A stretch of DNA of 64,000 bases from Closterium sp. Naga37s-1. Taxonomy: Eukaryota > Streptophyta > Zygnematophyceae > Desmidiales > Closteriaceae. The stretch lies in the NCBI GenBank assembly GCA_947471745.1, contig CANJKZ010000465.1, forward strand, positions 124,001-188,000, in the 5' to 3' direction. A program made the position numbers and the translations under genes. The notes under the pieces were generated by a model, which saw only the letters and a program-made list of their open reading frames with translations, searched no databases and was not told the DNA's origin. This document shows, piece after piece, positions 41,639 to 52,914 of this stretch; within the stretch, counting starts at the first letter, position 1, and every line of letters begins with the position of its first letter.

Positions 41639-43320
41639 CCAGCACCAGCAATACCTCCAGTAGCTCGAGCACCAGCAGCGCCTCCAGCAGCTCCAGCACC
41701 AGTAGCGTCTCCAGCAGCTCCAGCTCCAGCAGCACCTCCAGCAGCACCACCAGCAGCACCTCCAGCAGCACCACCAGCAGCTCCTGCGCCAGCAGCACCA
41801 GCACCAGCACCAGCTCCAGCTCCAGGGTCCGCGGCACCAGCCGCAGCTCCAGCTCCAGGGTCCGCGGCACCAGCAGCGGCTCCAACTCCAGGGTCCTCAA
41901 CACCAGCAGCAGCTCCAACTCCAGGGTCCGCGGCACCAGCAGCGGCTCCAACTCCAGGGTCCTCAGCACCAGCAGCAGCTCCAACTCCAGGGTCGGCGGC
42001 ACCAGCAGCACCACTCCGGAGACTGCAGCGCCGAGCGTACCACTCTCGGAGCCGCTGGGGAGAGGGCGGCTCCCGCCTAGGCGGGGAACCACGAGCACCA
42101 GCTCCAGCAGCACCCCTAGCCCCAGAAGCGCCCCTCCTGAGGCTGCAGTACCGCGAGTACCACTCACGGAGCTGCTGGGAAGAGGGAGCGCCTCCAGGCG
42201 CAGCACGGTCAGTCGCAGCACCCCCAGGCTCAGTACCCTCAGACGTAGCACTCTCAGGCTCAGCACCCCCTGACTCAGCACTCGCAGGCTCAGCACCCCC
42301 AGACTCAGCACCCCCAGGCTCCGCACGCTCAGGCTCAGCACCCCCAGGCTCCGCACCCCCAGGCTCAGCACCCCCAGACTCCGCATCCCCAGGCTCAGCA
42401 CCCCTAGCAGGACGAGAGTCGACAGCTACCTCGACAGGCTCAACCGGGTCTACCTGGGACACACCTGAGGGAGCGGCACCCTGAGGGGGGAGGGGGTCTA
42501 CCACAGCAGCACCTGGTGCGAGGAAGAGAGGCGGGGGGGGGAGCGGGGCAGTGCGGTAGGGGAAGAGGCGGTAGTAGGGGACCGACTCGTCGAAAGCGAC
42601 GTCCTGAGAGGGCAGGACACGGCGCGAGGTGGCGTGGTAAAACTGCCAACCAGACGCGTCCGGGACAAAGCCAAGGAAGACACAAGGAACAGCGCGGGAG
42701 GAGAGCTTGTCCGCGGACGTATCGCGGACAAAAGCACGAGATCCCCAGACCCGGAACACCGACGCATCGCCAACCTTTCCGGAACGGAGACACGGGGCCA
42801 GAGGTTGAGCTGATGCGCAGCGTATCGGACCGCAAACGGCCACAGAAAGTGGGGGGCAGCCGCATGGATCAAGGAGGTACGAGCGACCTCCATGACCAAG
42901 CCAATGCGGCACTCAGCAACCCCATTCTGCTGTGGAGAGGCCGGAAGCGTGAACGACTGCTCAATGCCCTCCCCCTGATAGAAGGCCCTCAAGAGGTCGG
43001 AGGAAAACTCCCCACCTCTGTCAGAGTGCAGACGCAGGACAGGAAAGTCCGACTGGAACCTCTCGCTGAGCTGGAGACGGGCAGCGCGGATCCAAGGGAT
43101 CAAAACATCAGGGACTTCACCCTTGGTGCGCAAGGGGAAGACCGTGGTGTAGCGCGAGTAGTCGTCAACAACTATCAAGAAGTACCTCTCGTGGCCCTGT
43201 CCACGGACGCGGGCTGGGCCCCACACGTCCATGTGAAGGGTCTGCAGGGGAGCAGTCGTCGGGGGAAACGAGGAGGAGTGAGGAGCGGCGCGCTGCCGCC
43301 CCTCGACACAGGGAAGACAG
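41639..43320 (-). pseudogene. B1 pol, middle part: integrase core and Gly/Ala linker
   Basis: On the minus strand it continues from 50395. It has HMDVWGPARV, RYFLIVVDDYSRYTT, LHSDRGGEFSSDLL and QQNGVAECRIG, in which Cys replaces the usual Arg after the catalytic Glu. A deletion of about 20 bp near 42780 shifts the frame. After it come the linker with Gly-Gly-Ala-Glu-Pro 15 bp units, two LREWY motifs (SQQLREWYSRYCSL, PQRLREWYARRCSL) and 11-residue DPGVGAAAGA units. Confidence 0.9.
43316..43320. repeat. Target-site duplication GACAG, left copy
   Basis: GACAG at 43316-43320 and 50395-50399 exactly flank the inner element. Confidence 0.95.
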
Positions 43321-43451
43321 TGTCAACATATATTTTATATGTGTTGTTTAGGTTAGTCTAGGTGTTACATTTCTACTTACTTGCATGATTAGGGTTTGCT
43401 ATATCTAGGGTTGTACTTCACATTTTCTATCAATTCATTCTTATCGTAACA
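43321..43451 (+). repeat. 5' LTR (131 bp)
   Basis: TGTCAACATATATTTTATATG to TTATCGTAACA. It is related to 33847-33975 but distinct from base 22 onward. Confidence 0.95.
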
Positions 43452-43462
43452 TGGTATAGAGC
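43452..43462 (+). other. Primer-binding site
   Basis: TGGTATAGAGC directly follows the LTR. TGGGCCCA is at 43533-43540. Confidence 0.8.
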
Positions 43463-44339
43463 TAGGTTTCCCTTAGGCGATTTTTCCCCTAGGCAATTTT
43501 TTCCCTTAGGCGAAATTTCTCTCGATAGTCTATGGGCCCACCACCCGCGCGCCTCGTAGCGACCCATAGCCCGAAGCGCCCTGCCCCGTAGAGCCCGAGT
43601 AGGTCGCGCCCCCCGTCGACATCGCGCGTCACCCGTTTCTGCCCTGCGCCCCACCCGTTTTTTGCCGAGCGTCACTCGGTTTTTAGCCCCGCGCCCCACT
43701 CGTTTTACCCCGCGTGTTGCTCCCCAGTCCTCTAGCGCGCAGCAGACGAACGCACGTAGCTGCGCGCGCAGCCTTAGTCGCACCCGCAGCTCCGCGCTAG
43801 TACGTCGTAGCCGCGCGCACGTGCAGCCCACCGTCGTAACCGGCCCCCAGACCTGAAATCCCCCTCAGAACCGCACAGAACCGCCGCCTTAACAGCTTCC
43901 CCACCTGAAAACCGCCGCCCCAGACCTGACAACCGCCGCCCCACCTGGAAACCTGCTGCCCCACCCGTTCCAGGCACCTCACCCGGGATCAGCCGCCCCA
44001 CCCAGTCCTCTCCACCGCATTGAACCGCACAGAACTGCACATAACTGCACAGAACCGCACAGAACCGCCGCCTTAATAGCTTCCCCACTTGAAAACCACC
44101 GCCCCAGACCTGACAACCGCCGCCTCACCTGGAAACCTGCTGCCCCACCCGTTCCAGGCACCTCACCCGGAATCAGCTGCCCCACCCAGTCCTCTCCACC
44201 GCATTGAACCTCACAGAACCGCACAGTACTGCACATAACCGCACAGAACTGCACAGAACCGCCGCCTCACCCGTAGCCCGCTGCCTTAACAGCTTCCCCA
44301 CCTGAAACCTGCCTCCCCACGATCTAACACACACGCCGT
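43463..44339 (+). repeat. C-rich leader with 180-210 bp repeats
   Basis: Untranslated leader. CCTTAACAGCTTCCCCACC-type segments at 43887, 44071 and 44283 mark repeats of about 184 and 212 bp containing ACCGCCGCCCCAGACCTG and GAACCGCACAGAACTGCAC. No gene is supported. Confidence 0.7.
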
Positions 44340-45025
44340 CAGTAGCCCCAGCCGATTACACTGCCGCCAGCTACACCAGCAGCAGCATAGGCTGCCCCTA
44401 GCGCACCAGCAGCAACGTAGGCTGCCCCCAGCAGAACCAGCAGAACCAACAGAACCAGCAGAACCAGCAGAACCAGCAGAACCAGCAGAACCAGCAGAAC
44501 CAGCAGAACCAGCAGAACCAGCAGCAGCATAGGCTGCCGCCAGCACACTAGCAGCAGCATAGGCTGCCCCCAGCGCACCAGCAGCAGCGTAGGCTGCCCC
44601 CAGCAGAACCAGAAGCGGCATAGGCTGCCACCAGCGCACCAGCAGCAGCATTGGCTGCCCCCAGCAAAACCAGTAGCAGCTAAGGCTGCCCCCAGCAGAG
44701 CCAGAAGCAGCATAGGCTGCCCCCAGCGAACCAGCAGCAGCATAGGCTGCCGCCAGAGCACCAGCAGCAGCAGCATAGGCTGCCCCCAGCGAACCAGCAG
44801 CAGCATAGGCTGCCCCCAGCGCACCAGCAGCAGCTTAGGCTACCGCCAGCGCACCAGCAGCAGCTTAGGCAACTGCCAGCGCACTAGCAGCAGCATTGGC
44901 TGCCCCCTGGAGAACCAGTAGCAGCCTAGGCTGCCTCTCAGCAGAACCAGAAGCAGCACAGGCTGCCCCCAGCGCACCAGCAGCAGCTTAGGCTGCCCCC
45001 AGCAGAACCAGCAGCAGCATAGGCT
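44340..45025 (+). repeat. 30-31 bp minisatellite replacing gag
   Basis: About twenty units of CAGCAGCAGCATAGGCTGCC plus CCCAGCGAAC, with an inner CCAGCAGAA 9 bp run at 44425-44525. This is the reverse complement of the class seen at 24437-24866, in keeping with the opposite orientation of the element. Confidence 0.85.
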
Positions 45026-45028
45026 CAC

Positions 45029-47406
45029 ATGGCATGTACTAGGGTTCTACAGCAGCAGGGCCAGCCGCAGCACTCCCGTCAGTGGGGGCCTGCGGGTCCA
45101 AAGTGTGGCGCCCCCAGGAGTGGCTCAGCTAGCAGTGGGCGAGACGTCGGCCCCTGCGGGTACCGGGCCCTGACAGGCCCTGGTGCTGGCACTACCTGCT
45201 GGAGTCCTGACCACACTGCGTCCAGCTGCTACCGTCGACTCAACGACCTCCACCGTGAGCGTTTTGGTCCTCACGCTATTACACCGCACTGGCCTTCGCG
45301 CCTTCGCCAGCGCACTACTGCACCAGTTGAGTCTCACCTGCCTGGTCTAGGACCCTTTCCGGCTGCACGAATAGAGACCTGTGTTTCCAGTCTTGGTGCG
45401 TGTGTTGTTTCCAGTCCCGGCGCCTCTGAGGGTCTTTGTGTAGAAGCTGCAGCTACCACTAGTCTAGCACTAGCCTTTGTAGCTGGTTCGGGTGCGACCC
45501 CACAGACTGCACAGCTTTCCTTCACCCTAGATTCTGGAGCGTCCAGCTGTTTCTTTCGCGACTGTACCGACCTCACACCACTGCGCACTCCAGTCACTGT
45601 CGCCTTGGCTGACCCCTCTGTGGGACGTGTAGTTGCTAGCAGCACCACCACTCTTCCGTGTCCGGCGGCTCCCTCAGGTTTTCTTACAGGTTACTACACC
45701 CCCTCGTTCTCTAGGAACCTGGTGGGTGTCAGTCACCTTCACGACCTAGGCGTAGTCACTACTTTCCCACTGGACGAGCCTGTTGCCTCCTGCACTGTCG
45801 GTGCCACTGGGGCGCCCCTGGCCACATTCCACAGAGAGCCGGGATCTGGTCTGTACTCACTACACACTGGGTCCCACCACACTGAGTCGGGTCAGGTCAG
45901 GTCAGGTCAGGTAGCTGCTGTGTCGTGTGACTGTCGGTCCCTCACCCACCCGTCGGTCCTCTGGCACCACCATCTAGGTCACCCGTCGTTCCCGCGTCTC
46001 AGTAGGATGGCACGTTACCGTCTGGTCTCAGGTCTCCCAGGGTCGCTTGCACCGCTTCCCCGCTCGCCATGCACTCCTTGCGTCGAGGGTCGGCAGCGCG
46101 CTGCCCCTCACTCCTCCTCGTTCCCCCCCACCACGGCTCCCTTCGAGACCCTGCACTTGGACGTCTGGGGCCCCTCTCCGGTCCTTGGCCCACGTCAGGA
46201 GCGCTACTTCCTGATTGTGGTGGACGACTACTCCCGCTACACCACGGTTTTCCCCTTGCGACGGAAGGCCGACGTGCCTACCGTCCTCGAGCCGTGGCTA
46301 CTAGCGTGGGGTGGCGCCCAGGGCCTGTGTGGGCTTCGCCTACACTCGGACCGTGGTGGTGAGTTTTCTTCCACTCGCCTGGAGACGTTCTGTCAGGGTC
46401 GGGGGATCATCCAGTCTTACACGCTACCAGCATCACCGCAGCAGAACGGGGTAGCCGAGCGACGCATCGGCCTGGTCATGGAGGTTGCCCGGACCTCCAT
46501 GTGCCATGCCGGTGCCCCCCAGTTCTTGTGGCCCCAGGCAGTCCGCTACGCCGCGCACCAGCTGAACCTGTGGCCCAGTGACGCACGGCCAAGGGTGACG
46601 CCGGTCTCCCTTTGGACAGGTTCTCCGGGCGTAGCAGCTGACTTCCGCGTCTGGGGTTGTCTGGCTCACGTTCGCGCCCCTGGCGCGAACAAGTTGTCTC
46701 CGCACACTCGTGCCTGCGTCTTTCTTGGCTTCCCTTTGGACGCCTCCGGCTGGGTGTTCTACGACCCGGTCACCTACCAGTTCTTCGCTTCGCAGGACGT
46801 CACGTTCGACGAGTCTGTCTGTTACTACAGGAGTCGCCCCCACCAAGGTACTGAGGCCTTTTCCCCCCCGCTGTTCCTCACCCTTGAGCCCCCACCAGTC
46901 GCCCCGGTAGCCCCCCCCCCTTCGCGTCCTGCCCCGTCAGGTGTGTCGCACGTCACTCCGCAGTCTTCCCCCCCGCAGCGTCCAGTCCCTGTCGTGTCTG
47001 GGGGTGCGGGAGGTGCAGTTGCGGAGGGTGAGGGTACTGGGGCTGCAGGAGCTGGTGGTGTCGGCTCTGGGGGTGCAGGGGTTGTGGGCGTGGAGGTCAC
47101 TCCTGTGGAGGACACGGCAGCCTCGACTCGGCGGCCTCGCCCTGCCTCACCCCCTGGCTTCCCGTCCGTCCCGCAGTTTCCTCCTCCTTCTTCTCTGCGG
47201 TCGGTTGCTGCGGAGCCTGGGGGTGTTCCTGCGGGAGGTACTGGAGGCCCCGGGAGTGTCGGTGGTGGAGGTGCTGGTTCTGGGGGTGCTGGAGCTGGAG
47301 GCACTGGCACTGTGGCGCCTACACCGCGCACTGTACGTTTCCTGACCCGTGAGCAGCGTCTCCTCCGGTTGGAGAGGGAGGAGCGTGAGCGATTTGAGAG
47401 GGCACA

Positions 47407-47456
<50 letters not shown>

Positions 47457-50047
47457 GAGTAGAGGAGGAGTCACAGCAGCAGCACGAGAGGGTAGCGCAG
47501 GAGTCCCGGTCGCAGCAGCGGGTGCAGCTGCAGCCGCAGCAGGAGAGGGTAGAGGAGGAGTCACGGCCGCACCAGGAGAGGGTAGAGCAGGAGTCCCGCC
47601 CGCAGCAGCAGGTGCAGTTACAGACACAGCAGGAGAGAGTAGAGGAGCAGTCACGGCCGCACCAGGAGAGGGTAGAGCAGGAGTCCCACCCGCAGCAGCA
47701 GGTGCAGTTACAGACGCAGCAGGAGAGAGTAGAGGAGGAGTCACGGCAGCAGCAGGAGAGGGTAGCGCATGAGTCCCGGTCGCAGCAGCGGGTACAGCTG
47801 CAGCCGCAGCAGGAGAGGGCAGAGGCGGAGCCACAGGAGCAGCAGCAGGGGCCGGTACCGTCGCAGCAGACGCCAGAGGAGGCGGAGCAGCAGCGACTGC
47901 GACTACGCGACCTCCCCGACCCAGCACCTGCACGCTTTGTTCGTGGTCCCCTACTGTCCCCTCCTGTTCCACCAGTTGAGTCCCTTTCCTCCTCCCAGTG
48001 GACTCGTCGTCCTCCCCTCAGTCGTGCTGTGTCTCCACAGCCCCGTCGGTCCCGTTACCGTGCAGACGGTCCGTTTCACCTTGTTCTCCGCTCTCGTGTT
48101 CCACCTCCTCCTGTCCTTCCACAGCCTTCTGAGTCGTCCCTCACTGTGCTTCACGACCCGTTGTCCGACTACCTCCGTGCCTCCCGTCCTGTCGTCTCCC
48201 GTGTTTTGTCCGCGTTGGTCACTCACCCGACTGCACCTCTGTCGTCTGTCTCAGCACTTGTTACCACTGTCTCTGGCTTTGCCTCTTCCCACCGCCTTGA
48301 CTACGCCGCTCACTTGGTGAGTGGCCCTGCACGTTCTCCGTCCTCTGGGGGTGCTCCTGTCTTTCCCCTGGAGGTCGTAGAGGACAGGCAGTTCGAGCTT
48401 GGTTTCCTTGCGGCCGCTGTTCCTCATCTCTGCGCCATGCTGCTTGCCCCTGAGGGGGATCCAGACGCCCTTGACATCCCGATCCCTCGCACTCACGCCG
48501 AGGCGGTCTCGGGACCCTGGGCTTCGTACTGGATAGCAGCTGAGGAGGCAGAGATGGCATCTTATAGGTCCACAGGCACTTACGTCGACGCAGTCCCACC
48601 ACCTGGGACGAATGTCGTCAGTGGCCGATGGCTCTACAAGGTGAAGCGGCCGCCTGGATCACCACCTGTGTTCAAGGCGCGCTATGTTGCGAGAGGCTTC
48701 AGTCAGCGAGAGGGGGTGGACTTCTTCCAGACCTTCGCTCCCACCCCGAAGATGAGTACTCTTCGGGTGTTGCTGCATATTGCAGCCCAGCGCGACTACG
48801 AGTTGCACTCCTTGGACTTTTCCACCGCGTTCCTTCAGGGGAGCCTGCACGAGCAGATCTGGCTGCGTCGCCCGCCTGGCTTCACTGGCTCTTTCCCACC
48901 TGGGACCCAGTGGCAGCTGCGTCGACCAGTCTACGGCCTGCGTCAGGCCCCACGTGAGTGGCACGACACACTTCGCTCGACCCTTGCAGCTCTTGACTTC
49001 TTTCCGTCGTCTGCTGACCCGTCACTGTTCGTTCGCCGTGGCTCGACCCCGTTCTTTGTCCTGGTCTACGTCGACGACCTAGTGTTCGCCACTCCCGACC
49101 GACGCGCGCTGGCCTCCGTGAAGGAGGAACTGCAGAGGAGACACACTTGCACTGACCTTGGTGAGCTGCAGCACTACCTTGGCCTGCAGATCACCAGGGA
49201 CAGGGCAGCTCGCACCATTACGCTGACTCAGTCGCATATGGTCGAGCAGATCCTCACGCGGTTTCGCTTCCCGTTCTCCAAGGTACAGCTCACCCCTCTT
49301 GGTGTGGATCATGGGCTCACGGCTCCACCTTCGGACGAGTCATTTGAGTCCAGTGGTCCATATCCTGAGCTGGTGGGTTGTCTCATGTACCTGATGACCT
49401 GTACTCGCCCAGACCTAGCTTACCCTCTTAGCGTCCTTGCGCGCTTTGTTGCGCCTGGGAGACACCGACCTTCCCACTGGTACGCTGCTAAGAGGGTGGC
49501 GAAGTATGTGGCGAGTACATCAGGCATGGGACTTGTCCTTGGAGGGAAGCAGCCAGTTACACTCACAGGTTACTCGGACTCGTTGTGGGCCGACGACGCG
49601 GAGACGCGTCGGTCTACACAGGGGTACTCCTTTAGCCTCGGGGCAGGTGCTGTTTCGTGGCGGTCGACTCGGGCGTCGTCCGTCGCCGGTTCCAGCTGTG
49701 AGGCAGAGGTGTACGCTGCGGCCATGGCCGCTCAGGAGCTTCGCTGGCTGTCTTTCCTTCTCACCGACCTTGGTGAGCGGCCTCGCTCTCCCCCAGTCTT
49801 GTTCGCCGACAACAGGTCTGCTGTCCTGTTGTGTGAGGAGCCCCGACTGGTTGGGAAGGCGAAGCACATCCAGCTTCGTTACTTCCTTCTGCGTGAGTTG
49901 CAGCAGCGTGGACAGGCACTCGTTCGACGTGTGGTCTCTGAGGCCAACACGGCAGATATCTTCACCAAGGCGTTGCCGCCTTGTGACCACCAGCGTTTCT
50001 GCACCCAGCTTGGCCTTGTGCCTGCCCGTCCTCACTTGCTTGCTTAG
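45029..50047 (+). CDS. Intact B2 polyprotein: knuckle, protease, integrase, RT, RNase H (1672 aa)
   Basis: The single ORF starts at ATG 45029. The knuckle begins CGYRALTGPG (CX13CX4HX4C, about residues 46-70). Protease is Asp168-Ser-Gly in FTLDSGASSCFF. The integrase zinc region (WHHHLGHPSF, then CTPCVEGRQ) is followed by the core Asp378, Asp441, Glu477, spacing D-62-D-35-E. Then come a Gly/Ala patch, poly-Gln from about residue 793 with Gln/Glu repeats, a conserved linker block (DYLRASRPVVSRVLSALVTH), RT with Tyr1347-Val-Asp-Asp, and RNase H with YSDSLWADD, SSCEAEVYAAA and LFADNRSAV. It ends FTKALPPCDHQRF. All catalytic residues are present, so enzymes could be active. It lacks the capsid region, so particle formation probably depends on another element's Gag. 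Confidence 0.95.
47404..47830 (+). repeat. Coding CAG tract and Gln/Glu repeats in linker
   Basis: About 16 consecutive Gln codons (nearly all CAG) are followed by units mixing QERVEEES, RPHQERVEQES and QQQVQLQTQ, the same module as 38607-39060. Confidence 0.8.
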
Positions 50048-50263
50048 AGATGCCTTGTCCTGCATGTCTTGTACTCTTGCATCTCTTTATATTTGCTATA
50101 TACCTGCATGTGGACTGGCCTTGTGGCCCCTTGCTTGCTCTCGGAGTGTGTGGTGACTTTGAGCTCCACCCTGAGATTTGTCTTGTTCTTGTAGACTGGT
50201 CTTGTGACTGTTGCTTGCTCTTGTTGTTTCTACAGGACTTCCGTCACCTAGACTATGGGGGTG
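50048..50263 (+). other. 3' UTR and polypurine tract
   Basis: B2 3' region ending CACCTAGACTATGGGGGTG (50245-50263). It is shorter than in the other copies by one GGTCTTGTGACC-type repeat. Confidence 0.78.
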
Positions 50264-50394
50264 TGTCAACATATATTTTATATGTGTTGTTTAGGTTAGT
50301 CTAGGTGTTACATTTCTACTTACTTGCATGATTAGGGTTTGCTATATCTAGGGTTGTACTTCACATTTTCCATCAATTCATTCTTATCGTAACA
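50264..50394 (+). repeat. 3' LTR (131 bp)
   Basis: One substitution relative to 43321-43451; followed by GACAG (50395-50399). Confidence 0.95.
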
Positions 50395-51778
50395 GACAGG
50401 GAGGAGCAGGCGAGGGTGGGAGAGGAGGGAGAACCCTGGGAAGACCAGAGACAAGGTACCGAGAGTGCATGCCACGAAGGCGCTGCACTGACGGGTGACC
50501 AAGGCGGTGGTGCCAGAGGACGGTCTCGTGCGACAGGGAGCGACACGAGCAGGGGGCCGACAGCTGACCTGACGCAGACGCAGACGCAGCTACCTGAGGG
50601 GACTCAGTGGTCAGTGTGTACAGGTCCGACCCCGGCTGCCGAGTGAAGGTAGCCAGGTGGCGACCCGTCCGGGCACACGTGCAGTGTGTCACGCGCTCGT
50701 AGGCAGGGGTGAACTGGTGGACACCCCCGTCCTGGAGCGCACGACCCGCCACCAAGTTCGTAGAGAACGAGGGGAGGTAGAGACCTGACAGTGTGCCCGA
50801 CGGGACCGCAGGACAAGGGAGGACAGTGGAGGAGGTCGCAATGACCGGACCCCCAGAGGGGTCAGCGAGGGAGACTGCAACCGGCCGAGCAAGCTGCTCA
50901 AGGGCAGTGCTGTCACGAAAGAAACAGCGGGAAGCACCTGAGTCCAGTGTGAAGGTGTGCAGTGCCTCAGTAGACGCAGTACCAGAGGGCGCAGACTCAC
51001 GAGTACCTAGAGCAGCAGCCTCACCAGCACCTGGGGCAACAGACACACTAGCACCTAGAGCGGCAGCCTCACCAGCACCTGAGGCAACTGACACACGAGC
51101 ACCTAGTGCGGTAGCCTCACCAGTACCTAGAGCAGCAGACTGGATACCGGGGTCAGGCGGCACACTCAGGTGACAGGCACCCTCAGCACTAGTAGACAAT
51201 GCATACATGGCAGTGAGGAGAGCATCATAGTCAAGAGCAAAGATATCTACCCTCTGCCTAAGCAGCTCCAGCCAGGAGGGGAGCTCAGCGTCGTCGCCAA
51301 ACTCTGTACGCCAAGCGTCGCTCAGACGGGCGAAGCAGCGGGACTCTGTGTGACTAGGTGTCCCGCAAGGCTGACCAGTCTGGACACCTGTGCAAATGAC
51401 GTACGGGCAGCGAGCAGGACTCAGTGACCCGCTACTCTGAGCGTACCACTCACGAAGCTGCTGGGGCGAAAGAGCCTCGCGGGGACGACACTGCAGCTGC
51501 ACCTGGCCACGACCAGAAGCTCCCGAACGACCCACTCCAGAGCGACTCCCACTACGGCCACCCCGACAGCCCCAACTAGCGTACCACTCACGAAGCTGCT
51601 GGGGCGAAAGAGCCTCGCGGGGACGACGCTGCAGCTGCACCTGTCCACTACCAGAAGCTCCCGAACTACCCACTCCAGAGCAACTCCCACTACGGGCACC
51701 CCGACAGCCCCAACTAGCGTACCACTCACGAAGCTGCTGGGGCGTGAGGGACTCACGCGCACGGCCCTGGAGCTGCAT
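50395..51778 (-). pseudogene. B1 gag-like N-terminus and protease, up to insertion site
   Basis: Minus-strand ORF from ATG 51778. It has three 138 bp (46-codon) units each containing PQQLREWYA, a knuckle starting CPYVICTGVQ (CX13CX4HX4C), an acidic helix-like stretch (DAWRTEFGDDAELPSWLELL), repeated (A/S)LG(A/T)xE(S/A) units, protease with FTLDSGASRCFFRD and the pre-integrase region WHHRLGHPSVQRL. It breaks off at SPAPPC where the inner element is inserted; the sense continues at 43320. This part has no stop or frameshift. No UBN2-type capsid domain is present. Confidence 0.9.
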
Positions 51779-52900
51779 CTGGCCACGCCAAGAGCAGCAG
51801 TAGCAGCAGTAGCGGCAGTAACAGCAGTAGCAGCAGGAGCAGTAGCAGTGGGAGCAGTAAAAGCAGTAGCAGCAGTAGCAGCGGTAGCAGCGTGGGCAGG
51901 GCAGTGCTCACCAGTGGTGGGAAGGGCAGGCGCAAGACGGTGGCGACAACGGGGCCGCTACAGCTGCAGGGCGGGGCCGGGCCGCGGCAGAGAGCTCCGC
52001 GGCAGCTGCTGCAGGGCGGGGCCGGGCCGCGACGGCAGCTGCTCCAGGGGCCAGGGGCGGCTGCTGCAGGGGCGGCTGCTCCAGGGGCCAGGGGCGGCTC
52101 CTGCAGTGGCGGCTGCTCCAGGTGGCCAGGGGCGGCTGCTGCAAGGGCGGCTGCTCCAGGGTCCAGGGGCGGCTGCTCCAGGGGCCAGGGGCGGCTGCTG
52201 CAGTGGCGGCTGCTCCAGGGGCCAGGGGCGGCCGTCCCAAGGGCGGGCGCGGGGTAGGGCAGGGCGCCGCGGCGAGCAGGGGCGACTCCGCGCGGGTCCC
52301 AGTGGCGACGCGCGGGTCGCGCGGGGGCGTCGCGACGAGGCAGGGGCGACGCGCGCGGGTCCCGCAGAAGCGCCGCGACGAGGCGGGGGCGACGCGCGGG
52401 TCCCGCAGGGTCGTCGCGACGAGGCAGGGGCGACGCGCGGGTCCCGCAGAGGCGTCGCGACGAGGCAGGGGCGACGCGCGGGTCCTGCAGAGGCGTCGCG
52501 ACGAGCAGGGCGACGCGTCGCGGGGTCCAGGGGCCGCGCCTCGGGGTCCAGGGGCGGCTGCGCGGGTGCAGAGCAGGCCCGCGCGCGGCCTGCAGGGCAG
52601 GGCTGCAGGGTGGCGCTCGAGGGCGCGGGTAGGCAGACGCTCGAGGGCGCGGGTAGGCAGGCGGACGGCACACGGGGCTGCACGGGGCCGCGAGGGGCTG
52701 CGTGCGAGGCTAGTGGGCAGCGCGCAACTAGCAACAGGGCGCACGACGGCGCTAGAAGGGGGGCGCTCGACGTCGCTAGTAAGGGCGCTCGACGGCGCGG
52801 GTAGGGGCGCACGACGGCGCGAGGTACTATCAGACACGGTCGCGCAAGGGCGCGGCGGAACGGTGGGCCCTAACCAACGTCGGTCCTAGGTCCTGACCTA
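51779..52900 (-). repeat. B1 leader with GC-rich tandem repeats
   Basis: Near the gag-like start there are AGCAGTAGCAGC repeats. Further right come units of about 30 bp (GCTGCTCCAGGGGCCAGGGGCG) and of about 54 bp around GTCGCGACGAGGCAGGGGCGACGCGCGGGTC. GGGCCC at 52865-52870 lies near the primer site. Long open frames on both strands are composition artefacts. No gene is supported. Confidence 0.65.
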
Positions 52901-52914
52901 GGCGTCGGATACCA
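52901..52914 (-). other. Primer-binding site of B1 element (diverged)
   Basis: The minus strand reads TGGTATCCGACGCC directly after the LTR. Only the first seven bases match the TGGTATCAGAGC site, so a different tRNA or a mutated site is possible. Confidence 0.6.

Larger units (their letters stand above)
43321..50394 (+). mobile_element. B2 copia element with intact pol ORF and no gag capsid
   Basis: The 7074 bp element has 131 bp LTRs that differ at one position (CTATC versus CCATC near the end) and target duplication GACAG. Order: LTR, primer site, C-rich leader, diverged 180-210 bp repeats, 31 bp minisatellite, one 1672-codon ORF, 3' UTR, LTR. The capsid part of gag is absent; the minisatellite lies in its place. 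It is inserted in the integrase/pre-integrase region of the B1 element. Confidence 0.95.

Noticed and set aside
51848..52889. Several 250-320 codon ORFs on both strands
   Set aside because: Repeat-derived open frames in the B1 leader, with no conserved domain or start context.
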